16,443 nucleotides of DNA. It comes from Alphaproteobacteria bacterium. Lineage in GTDB: Bacteria > Pseudomonadota > Alphaproteobacteria > ATCC43930 > CGMCC-115725. The DNA lies in NCBI GenBank assembly GCA_030040495.1, contig JASHTP010000247.1, forward strand, positions 1-16,443. Direction: 5' to 3'. Position numbers and translations under genes: made by a program. Positions within the stretch are counted from its first letter, which is position 1. Every line of letters begins with the position of its first letter. Of this stretch, positions 1-5,615 are shown in pieces. Below the pieces are notes generated by a model. It did no database searches. It was not told the origin of the DNA and saw nothing but the letters and a program-made list of their open reading frames with translations.

Positions 1-37
1 GCGCCGGCGGCGAGCACGAGCGCCAGCGCCGACGGCG
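1..37. repeat. 37-bp direct repeat, copy at window edge
   Basis: Bases 1-37 are identical to 603-639. The second copy lies in the signal-peptide region of the cytochrome c gene, where it encodes the hydrophobic run SALALVLAAG. At the edge it is read in another frame and breaks the glycine-zipper pattern. The match starts exactly at base 1, so the repeat may be an assembly-edge artefact rather than a biological repeat. Confidence 0.8.
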
Positions 38-288
38 GCGCCGAGGCCGGCGCCGAGTGCCGTGCCGACCACCGCGGTGCCGACCTGCGCCGCGTTCGCC
101 TGCTCGGCGCCACCGGCGACCTGCTGCTGGGCGAAATTGCGGCAGACCGCGTCATCCTCCTGGAACACGGAGAAGGGCTTGTTGGCGGCGGGCATCACCG
201 CCACCGACGGACCGAGCGGCTGGGTGGCGCAGCCCTGGAGCAGCAGCAGCGCGATGGCGCCGCCGAGCATCGGTTTGTGCAACCTCAT
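1..288 (-). CDS. Glycine-zipper lipoprotein, 3' end cut by window edge
   Basis: The ATG at 288 follows an AGGAG ribosome site 7 nt upstream. The 96 visible residues begin with a lipoprotein signal: basic start, hydrophobic run ALLLLQ, lipobox Cys at about residue 20. A segment with VCRNFAQQQVAG follows, then a Gly/Ala-rich zipper (GTALGAGLGAAVG) as in YMGG-type glycine-zipper outer-membrane-associated proteins. It is probably anchored in the outer membrane; its role is unknown. It lies 43 nt downstream of the cytochrome gene and is likely the last visible gene of that operon. Oddity: the last dozen residues turn abruptly into GAGARARRRR. This coincides with a 37-bp copy of the cytochrome signal-peptide DNA, so the true C-terminus is probably not what is shown here. 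Confidence 0.75.
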   Translation of the reverse strand, partial: MRLHKPMLGGAIALLLLQGCATQPLGPSVAVMPAANKPFSVFQEDDAVCRNFAQQQVAGGAEQANAAQVGTAVVGTALGAGLGAAVGAGARARRRR

Positions 289-331
289 GACGAGTCTCCT
301 GGATCTGGGGAAAACGAGGGGAACGGGCGGG

Positions 332-661
332 TTACTTCTCGCGCAGGCTGAGGATGTAGGTGACGACCTCGTCGAGCTGCGCCGGGGTGAATTTGATGTC
401 CGGCATGTCGCCGTGGGGCGTGCTCAGGAAGGCGTGCAGCGAGGAGGCGGTGGTCGAGGGCATCCGCGCCACGGCGACGAAGCTCGGCACGTCGGCGTAG
501 GGTCCGGCGGTCTCGCCCGGCTCGACCGCATGGCAGCCCGCGCACCAGGCGTGCACCAGCTGGTGTCCGCCCTCGACCTCGGCGCGCAGGCCCGCTGCGA
601 CCGCGCCGGCGGCGAGCACGAGCGCCAGCGCCGACGGCGCCAGCAGCGGCAGAATTCTCAT
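332..661 (-). CDS. Small class I c-type cytochrome, periplasmic
   Basis: The 109-residue protein has an N-terminal signal peptide (about residues 1-23, Ala/Leu-rich) followed by one haem-binding CAGCH motif near residue 40 and a candidate axial Met ligand in GDMPDI near residue 86. This is the layout of a monohaem class I cytochrome c of about 9 kDa, an electron carrier in the periplasm. The ATG overlaps the stop of the upstream protease gene by 4 bp (ATGA), with AAGGGA 7 nt before it, so translation is probably coupled. Its redox partner cannot be told from the sequence. The operon begins behind an FNR-type box, which fits a role in low-oxygen electron transfer (inference). Confidence 0.9.
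   Translation of the reverse strand: MRILPLLAPSALALVLAAGAVAAGLRAEVEGGHQLVHAWCAGCHAVEPGETAGPYADVPSFVAVARMPSTTASSLHAFLSTPHGDMPDIKFTPAQLDEVVTYILSLREK
603..639. repeat. 37-bp direct repeat, internal copy in cytochrome signal peptide
   Basis: Exact partner of bases 1-37, 602 bp away. Here the sequence makes sense as the hydrophobic core of a secretion signal, so this copy looks like the original. Confidence 0.8.
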
Positions 662-1848
662 GGCCTGATCCCTTCCTGCGACGACGCGTAGCCGATGCCG
701 GAGCGGCGGCGGCGGGCGCTGCCGGGAGCGGCGTCGAGCTCCAGCCGCGCCGACAGCAGCTCCAGCAGGTCGCGCAGCGTGACGACGCCGACGAGCGCCT
801 CACCCGCGACGACGAAGAGCCGGCTGCGGCCGGTGCGCTGCATGCGGCCCAGCGCGGCGAGCGCATCGCTCTCGGCGGCGACCCGGTCGTCCGCCGTCGC
901 CGGCAGCATGATCTCGGAGATCGCGGTGCCCGGCCAGAGCGTCCGATCGAGCGAAGCCGCCTCCCGCGTCCCGACCTGGCCGACGAGCGCGCCCTGGCGC
1001 ACCACGGGAAAGACGCGATGATGGTGGCGATAGACGTAATCCTCGACGAAGTCGGCGACGGTGGCGTCCGGAGGCACGCCGATGGGGTCGGGGGTCATGA
1101 TCTCAGCCACCGCGGTCGAGCCGAAGGTGCGCTGCGCCACCGTCTGCTCGTAGCTCGACGCGGCGGCGCCGCGCAGGAACATGCCGATGAGGAAGCGCCA
1201 CATGCCGCCGACGAAATCGCCGCGGACGACGCCGAAGACGCCGAGGACGATGAGAAGGATGCCGAAGATGTTTCCGGACCCGGCGGCGATGCGCGACGCC
1301 CACAGCATGTCGCCGCGCCAGGCCCAGAGCGCCGCGCGCAGCACGCGCCCGCCGTCGAGCGGAAAGGCCGGGATGAGATTGAACAGCGCCAGCACGGCGT
1401 TGATCAGCGCGAGGTACTGGACGACGCCGACCGCCGCCGCCGGCGCCGCGGACGCGGATGCGCCCAGCGCCGCCAGCGCCGCGGCGAGCACCAGGCTCGC
1501 GGCGGGTCCGGCCAACGCCATGAGCAGCTCGCCGCGCGGGCTCTTCGGCTCGGCTTCCATCTCGGCGACGCCGCCGAAGATGAACAGGGTGATGCCGCGG
1601 ATGGATATGCCGTAGCGGCGCGCGACCAGCGCATGCGACATCTCGTGAAAGACGATGGAGGCGAAGAGGCCGGCCGCGCCGGCGACCCCCATCCACCAAT
1701 AGGCCTCCCGGCTCAGGCCCGGCGTCCATTGCGGAAAGACGCCGGCCGCGAGCGTCCACCAGACGAGAACCGCCAGCAGAAGCCACGACGCATCGACCCG
1801 GACGTCGATGCCGAAGAGCGCGAACAGCCTGACGCGGTTGGCGAACAC
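658..1848 (-). CDS. Site-2 protease family (M50) membrane metalloprotease with CBS pair
   Basis: The 396-residue protein is an M50B intramembrane metalloprotease. Hydrophobic segments near residues 20-37 and 52-68 lead into the zinc motif HEMSH (His68, Glu69, His72). Further membrane segments follow, then NLIPAFPLDGGR near residues 157-168, whose Asp165 is the expected third zinc ligand. After about residue 240 come two CBS modules (the first around EIMTPDPIGVPPDATV, the second around SEIMLPATADDRV), which in this family often bind adenine nucleotides and tune activity. The start is a GTG at 1848 with a strong GGAGGT 7 nt upstream. The gene sits 79 nt after the OprI-like lipoprotein and overlaps the cytochrome gene by 4 bp. 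It resembles the SpoIVFB/Rip-like CBS class; the substrate is unknown. Confidence 0.93.
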   Translation of the reverse strand: MFANRVRLFALFGIDVRVDASWLLLAVLVWWTLAAGVFPQWTPGLSREAYWWMGVAGAAGLFASIVFHEMSHALVARRYGISIRGITLFIFGGVAEMEAEPKSPRGELLMALAGPAASLVLAAALAALGASASAAPAAAVGVVQYLALINAVLALFNLIPAFPLDGGRVLRAALWAWRGDMLWASRIAAGSGNIFGILLIVLGVFGVVRGDFVGGMWRFLIGMFLRGAAASSYEQTVAQRTFGSTAVAEIMTPDPIGVPPDATVADFVEDYVYRHHHRVFPVVRQGALVGQVGTREAASLDRTLWPGTAISEIMLPATADDRVAAESDALAALGRMQRTGRSRLFVVAGEALVGVVTLRDLLELLSARLELDAAPGSARRRRSGIGYASSQEGIRP

Positions 1849-1887
1849 CTGGCTTACCTCCGTCGGCCCCGCCGCGGCCGGAGCGAA

Positions 1888-1917
1888 GCCGCGCCAGGCA
1901 CCTCGGCCCGGCGCGGC
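1888..1917 (-). terminator. GC-rich hairpin between lipoprotein and protease genes
   Basis: An 8-bp perfect stem (GCCGCGCC at 1888-1895, GGCGCGGC at 1910-1917) with a 14-nt loop lies just after the lipoprotein stop. No U-tract follows. It could act as an attenuator or mRNA 3' stabiliser, allowing high lipoprotein expression and lower expression of the protease and cytochrome downstream. Chance stems are common at this GC content. Confidence 0.35.
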
Positions 1918-1927
1918 CGCACTGGCT

Positions 1928-2179
1928 TCACTTGCGCAGCGAGCGCTGGAACATCCGATCCGCCTTCTCGTTGGCCGCCTTGGCGTCGGCCTCGGCCTGG
2001 TTCGCGGTCGCCTGCGCCGCCTGGGCCGCAGCCAGCGCTTGCGCCGCCTGCTGCTTCGCGTCGTTAGCGGTCTGGGTCGCCGCGTTGAGCTGAGCGCGAT
2101 CCGCGTCGCTCAGCGTGGTGCAAGCACCGACTGCGACCAAGGGGATGAGAGCGAGCAACGCATTCCTTACGGGTCTCAT
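1928..2179 (-). CDS. OprI/Lpp-like murein lipoprotein
   Basis: I chose the ATG at 2179 because AGGAGG lies 5-6 nt before it; a longer in-frame reading up to 2254 would start without a ribosome site and bury the signal peptide. The 83-residue precursor has a basic start, a hydrophobic core and a lipobox ending VGAC (Cys20). A mature helix of about 64 residues follows, rich in Ala with A/N/Q heptad spacing, ending RMFQRSLRK. Length, Ala-rich coiled coil and the C-terminal Lys closely match Pseudomonas OprI and more distantly Braun's Lpp, in which the terminal Lys is linked to peptidoglycan. Expected role: tethering the outer membrane to the wall. It is the first gene behind the FNR-type box at 2286-2299. 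Confidence 0.85.
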   Translation of the reverse strand: MRPVRNALLALIPLVAVGACTTLSDADRAQLNAATQTANDAKQQAAQALAAAQAAQATANQAEADAKAANEKADRMFQRSLRK

Positions 2180-2250
2180 GTACTCCTCCTGGAAATAGCT
2201 CTGCGTCATGCTCGCCCGGAGCCGACGGGGCTCCTCCGAAGGCGGGCGAG

Positions 2251-2262
2251 CCAATCAAGCCT
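2251..2262 (-). promoter_or_regulatory. 12-bp -10/start element shared with the polX promoter
   Basis: AGGCTTGATTGG on the minus strand spans predicted positions -11 to about +1. It lies 23 nt after the end of the FNR-type box. The identical 12-mer occurs at 8743-8732, also 23 nt after its box. Confidence 0.55.
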
Positions 2263-2285
2263 AGGATCTCGGCTGCGGCCGAACA

Positions 2286-2299
2286 TTGATATGCGTCAA
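2286..2299 (-). promoter_or_regulatory. FNR/FixK-type box upstream of the lipoprotein operon
   Basis: TTGATATGCGTCAA matches 9 of 10 specified bases of the FNR/Anr/FixK consensus TTGAT-N4-ATCAA. Its centre (2292.5) is 41.5 bp from base 2251, and a -10-like TAGGCT lies at 2263-2258 on the minus strand, the class II FNR activator geometry. The only correctly oriented nearby gene is the lipoprotein (ATG 2179). The BON gene ends at 2327 and points the same way, so the box sits in a true promoter gap. Confidence 0.75.
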
Positions 2300-2326
2300 A
2301 TCATCGGCGCGCCGACCGGGCGCCGG

Positions 2327-2983
2327 CTAGGGGCGCCCGAGCTCGATCTTGTCCTCGACCTCGGTCACCCCGGGCACCGACCAGGCGGCCCGCTCGGCGG
2401 CCTCGCGCTCGGTCCAGGCGTTGACCTTGCCGGTGAGCGTCACCTTGCCGCCCGAGACGGAGACGGTGATGCGGGAGGCCTCAAGCTCGGCGTTGCGCTC
2501 GAGCGCGGCGTGGATCGAGCTGCGGATGTCACCCGGGCGCAGCCGCGGCGCAACGCGAACGTCATTGATCACGCTGCGCACGCCGCTGAGCTTGCGCACG
2601 TCGTATTCCGCCTCGGCGCGCTGGAACTGCCAGTCGACCTCGCCGCTCAGCGTGACGATGCCGTGCTCGACCTTCACCGTGATCCGGTCGTGGGGGACCG
2701 ACACGTCCCAATTCAGCAGGCGCAGCGCGCGGGCGGCGATCTCTTCGTCGCTCAGCTTCTTGTCCGAGGGCAGACGGACCTCGAGCTCCTGCGCCACGGC
2801 CTTGACGCCTTTCACCGCCCGCGCGGTGCGCTCGGCCGCGAACTTCTCGACGAAGCTCTCGACATGGCCGGAGAGCTCGACGACCCCGTCGCGGACGCTG
2901 ACGCCGATATGGGCGGCCTTCACGCTCGGCTCGAACTCGAGCGCGTCGATCACCTGTTGCTGCAACTTCAGATCGTCGCTCAT
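2327..2983 (-). CDS. Three-BON-domain protein, probably cytoplasmic
   Basis: The ATG at 2983 gives 218 residues; a GTG five codons upstream is possible but less likely. The chain is three consecutive BON (OsmY/nodulation) domains of about 70 residues, near 5-72, 77-146 and 151-217. Each has the usual order helix, V.V..G.V.L.G.V strand pair, helix, G(V).V...V strand: DGVVELSGHV, HGIVTLSGEV, GGKVTLTGKV. BON domains bind phospholipid or envelope surfaces in stress proteins. Unlike OsmY there is no signal peptide, so it probably acts in the cytoplasm or on the inner face of the membrane. It diverges from the HPF-like gene across one FNR-type box. Confidence 0.88.
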   Translation of the reverse strand: MSDDLKLQQQVIDALEFEPSVKAAHIGVSVRDGVVELSGHVESFVEKFAAERTARAVKGVKAVAQELEVRLPSDKKLSDEEIAARALRLLNWDVSVPHDRITVKVEHGIVTLSGEVDWQFQRAEAEYDVRKLSGVRSVINDVRVAPRLRPGDIRSSIHAALERNAELEASRITVSVSGGKVTLTGKVNAWTEREAAERAAWSVPGVTEVEDKIELGRP

Positions 2984-3052
2984 GGCTGCGCCTCGCACGG
3001 CAGTCGGCCCGGAAACCCGGTTTCCACGATATTCCGCCCGGCCGGGGCCACA

Positions 3053-3066
3053 TTGATCTGCGTCAA
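3053..3066. promoter_or_regulatory. Bidirectional FNR/FixK-type box between BON and HPF-CSD genes
   Basis: TTGATCTGCGTCAA matches 9 of 10 consensus bases, centre 3059.5. To the right, AAGAAT at 3088-3093 is a -10 candidate for the HPF-CSD gene. To the left on the minus strand, TATCGT at 3031-3026 is a -10 candidate for the BON gene. Both lie at the same distance from the box, so one dimer could activate both directions. Confidence 0.75.
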
Positions 3067-3138
3067 GGCGCTTGCGGCCCGGCCTGGAAGAATGGAGGCC
3101 GTTCCACCCCTGGCTTCGACCGCGGCGAGGAGAGCATC

Positions 3139-3720
3139 GTGGCTGTTCCCACTCAGATCACCTTCCGCAACATGGAGACGTCCCCCGCCGTCGAGACGCA
3201 GCTGCGTCAAAGGGCTGACGCTCTCGAGCAGTATTTCCCCTCGATCATCGCCTGCCGCATCGCCGTCGAGACCGCCCACCGCCACCAGCGCAAGGGCCGG
3301 CTCTTCCATATCCGCATCCGCCTGTCGGTGCCCGGCCGCGAGATCGTCGTCAGCCGCGACCCGGGCGAGCACCACGCCCATGAGGAGATCCAGGTGGCGA
3401 TCCGCGACGCCTTCGACGCCGCGCGCCGCCAGCTCGAGGACCATCTCCGCCATCTCGACGGCAAGATCAAGGCGCACGAGGCGCCGGCGCACGGCCGCAT
3501 CGTCCGGCTGATCGCCGAAGGCGATTACGGCTTCATCGAGTCCGCCACCGGCGAGGAAATCTACATGCATCGCGACAGCGTCGTCGGCGGGCGCTTCGAG
3601 GATCTGCGCGTCGGCGACGAGGTGCGCTATGTCGAGCATCCCGGCGAAAGCGAGAAGGGACCGCAGGCCAGCACCGTCGTCCCGCTCGGCAAGCACCACC
3701 TGCCGCCGCCCCCGACCTGA
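3139..3720 (+). CDS. Ribosome hibernation factor-like (HPF/RaiA) domain fused to a cold-shock domain
   Basis: The GTG start at 3139 follows AGGAGA by 6 nt. The protein has 193 residues. Residues 1-107 have the S30AE/HPF fold pattern: a QITFRNMETSP strand, an amphipathic helix ending near LEQYFPSI, two strands (CRIAVETAH, FHIRIRLSVPG) and a final helix (residues 82-107). Residues 117-183 are a cold-shock/S1-like OB domain with an RNP1-like DYGFIES and an RNP2-like IYMHRDSV. The C-terminal dimerisation domain of long HPF is absent and the OB domain takes its place. Known HPF/RaiA proteins block the 30S decoding centre in stationary phase; the cold-shock domain suggests an added RNA contact. It lies behind a shared FNR-type box. 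Ribosome binding is inferred from fold only. Confidence 0.87.
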   Translation: MAVPTQITFRNMETSPAVETQLRQRADALEQYFPSIIACRIAVETAHRHQRKGRLFHIRIRLSVPGREIVVSRDPGEHHAHEEIQVAIRDAFDAARRQLEDHLRHLDGKIKAHEAPAHGRIVRLIAEGDYGFIESATGEEIYMHRDSVVGGRFEDLRVGDEVRYVEHPGESEKGPQASTVVPLGKHHLPPPPT

Positions 3721-3729
3721 GCGGCGCCG

Positions 3730-3744
3730 CCGCTTCGGCAGCGG
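3730..3744. terminator. Small hairpin between convergent HPF-CSD and rtcB ends
   Basis: CCGCT (3730-3734) and AGCGG (3740-3744) form a 5-bp stem with a TCGGC loop in the 24-nt gap between convergent stop codons. It could weakly terminate both transcripts. There is no T-tract, so a Rho-independent mechanism is uncertain. Confidence 0.3.
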
Positions 3745-5175
3745 TCATCCCTTGATGCAGATCACCGGCGCGAGCGTCGCCACCTTGCGGGCGAGACCGG
3801 CGGCGTGCGCCGCCTCGACCACCGAAGCGATGTCCTTGTAGGCGCCCGGCGCCTCTTCGGCGACGCCGCGGCTCGACGGGCTCTTCACGATGATGCCGCG
3901 GCCCGCCAGCTCGTCGACCACCTGCCGGCCGTGCCAGTGCCTGAGCGCCTGGTGGCGGCTCATGCGCCGGCCGGCGCCGTGGCAGGCCGAGGCGAAGGCG
4001 CGCTCGGGACGCACGGAAGCGCCGACCATGATCGCCGAGGCCGTGCCCATGCTGCCGCCGATGAAGACCGGCTGGCCGGTAGCGGCGAAGGCCGGCGGCA
4101 GCTCGGCATGGCCGGCGGCGAAGGCGCGCGTCGCGCCCTTGCGGTGGACGAAGAGACGGCGGCGCTTGCCGCCGGGCTCGTGCCATTCCTCCTTGCAGGT
4201 GTTGTGCGAGACGTCGAAGAGCAGGTCGAGCGACGCCGCCTCGAAGAAATGCGCGAAGACGCGGCGGGTCAGATGGGTGATGATCTGGCGGTTGGCGAGC
4301 GCGCAGTTGATCGCCGCGCGCATGGCGCCGAGATAGCGCCGGCCGAGCTCCGAATCGATCGGCGCGCAGGCGAGCTCGAGATCCGGCAGGACGATGCCGA
4401 AGCCCGGCGCGGCGATCGCCATCTCGCGCAGGAACTCGGTGCCGATCTGATGGCCGAGGCCGCGCGAGCCGCAATGGATGCTGACGACGAGCTCGCCCCG
4501 GCGCAGGCCGAAGGCGGCGGCGATGGCGGGCTCGGCGATGTCGACGATCTCCTGCACCTCGAGATAATGGTTGCCCGACCCCAAAGTGCCCATCTCGTCG
4601 TGCTGGCGCGTCTTGGCCTGCGCCGAGACCGCGTCGGGCTCGGCTCCGGCGGCCGCGCCCTGCTCCTCGATGCGCTCGAGATCGGCCGCCCTTCCGTAGC
4701 CCTCGCCGACCGCCCAGCGCGCGCCGCCGCGCAGCATGGCGTCCATCGCCGCGGCGTCGAGGGCGATCTTGCCGGTGCTGCCGACGCCGGCGGGAATGTC
4801 GCGGTAGAGGCTGTCGGCGAGCCGAAGCTTCAGCGGCTCGAGCTCGCCGCGCCCGATCCCGGTGAGCAGCACGCGCACGCCGCAGGAAATGTCGAAGCCG
4901 ACGCCGCCGGCCGAGACCACGCCCCCCGCCGCGGCGTCGAAGGCGGCGACGCCGCCGATCGGAAACCCGTAGCCCCAATGCGCGTCCGGCATGGCATAGG
5001 CGGCCTCGACGATGCCGGGCAGACAGGCGACGTTGCGGATCTGCTCCAGCACCTTGTCGTCCATCTCGGCGAGCAGCTCGCCATCGCCGAAGATCACCGC
5101 CGGCACGCGCATGTCGCCGGCTTGCGCCAGGTGCCATTCGGTTTCGGAGACGCGGGCGAGAAGGCTCGTATCCAT
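3745..5175 (-). CDS. rtcB: tRNA-splicing/RNA-repair ligase RtcB, archaeal type
   Basis: RtcB joins RNA 2',3'-cyclic phosphate or 3'-phosphate ends to 5'-OH ends, using GTP and manganese. The 476-residue protein has the full active-site set: Asp95 and Cys98 (FDISCGVR), His203 (GSGNH), His234 (IHCGSRG), His324 (DVSHN) and the guanylylated His399 (CHGAGR). The first three metal ligands fall at the same numbers as I recall for Pyrococcus RtcB (Cys98, His203, His234). FDISCG, VHRKGATRAF and SMGTAS also resemble archaeal/metazoan sequences more than E. coli RtcB. The ATG at 5175 has GAGGAG 7 nt upstream. The gene is last in the polX-pncB-archease-rtcB operon, 19 nt after archease, its known activating partner. 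No RtcR or RtcA gene is visible here. Confidence 0.97.
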   Translation of the reverse strand: MDTSLLARVSETEWHLAQAGDMRVPAVIFGDGELLAEMDDKVLEQIRNVACLPGIVEAAYAMPDAHWGYGFPIGGVAAFDAAAGGVVSAGGVGFDISCGVRVLLTGIGRGELEPLKLRLADSLYRDIPAGVGSTGKIALDAAAMDAMLRGGARWAVGEGYGRAADLERIEEQGAAAGAEPDAVSAQAKTRQHDEMGTLGSGNHYLEVQEIVDIAEPAIAAAFGLRRGELVVSIHCGSRGLGHQIGTEFLREMAIAAPGFGIVLPDLELACAPIDSELGRRYLGAMRAAINCALANRQIITHLTRRVFAHFFEAASLDLLFDVSHNTCKEEWHEPGGKRRRLFVHRKGATRAFAAGHAELPPAFAATGQPVFIGGSMGTASAIMVGASVRPERAFASACHGAGRRMSRHQALRHWHGRQVVDELAGRGIIVKSPSSRGVAEEAPGAYKDIASVVEAAHAAGLARKVATLAPVICIKG

Positions 5176-5194
5176 GGCATGGCTCCTCGATCCA

Positions 5195-5611
5195 CTAGAC
5201 GTCGATCACGCATTGCGCCAGCCAGTCGCCGTCCGGCCGCTGCTCGAGCTTGAGCGCGGTCAAGGTCGCGCCCTTGGGCTCGACCGCCGGCGCGTGACGC
5301 TCGCGATCGATCCGCTCGCCCCAGGCGACGGCGTGGAGGCGCGTGCCGGCGATGGTCACGGCGAAGCGGCCGAAGATCATGTGGCGCACGGCCATCTCGT
5401 AGATCAGCCGGTTCAGCCAGTCGACCAGCAGCAGCTCGCCGCGCGGCGCGTCGCAGTCGATCTCGACCGGCTCGAGCGCGGCCACGCCGGCAACATCGGT
5501 GACGACGGCGCTGAGCGCCAGCGCCGCCTGCTCGAACGCCGCCTCGCGCGTCGGGCCGATGCCGCGGACGCCGACATCGGCCGCGTGGGCGAAATGCTCG
5601 GCGCGCAGCAT
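5195..5611 (-). CDS. Archease, RtcB activator
   Basis: The 138-residue protein matches archease in length and landmarks: HAADVGVRGIG at the start with the metal-binding Asp12, LLVDWLNRLIYE in the middle, VEPKGATLTAL and the terminal CVIDV. Archease promotes RtcB guanylylation and multiple turnover and broadens its nucleotide use. The ATG lies 4 nt after the pncB stop with no strong ribosome site of its own, so translation is probably coupled to pncB. Placement directly before rtcB supports the call. The strand-opposed TTGA-N6-TCAA match at 5250-5263 falls inside this gene. Confidence 0.95.
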   Translation of the reverse strand: MLRAEHFAHAADVGVRGIGPTREAAFEQAALALSAVVTDVAGVAALEPVEIDCDAPRGELLLVDWLNRLIYEMAVRHMIFGRFAVTIAGTRLHAVAWGERIDRERHAPAVEPKGATLTALKLEQRPDGDWLAQCVIDV

Positions 5612-5615
5612 GCCG

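Noticed and set aside
2180..2254. N-terminal extension of the OprI-like lipoprotein
   Set aside because: It would place 25 residues before the signal peptide and ignore the strong AGGAGG before ATG 2179; it also overlaps the predicted transcript start.
1808..3511. A 567-codon plus-strand open frame across the lipoprotein, BON and promoter regions
   Set aside because: It crosses two FNR-type promoters and runs out of frame over the HPF-CSD gene; no domain is visible.
3533..5137. A 534-codon minus-strand frame overlapping rtcB
   Set aside because: It is rtcB in another frame, Arg-rich, without motifs. The same applies to long frames at 6281-8071 (minus), 6934-8775 (plus) and 14485-15744 (plus).
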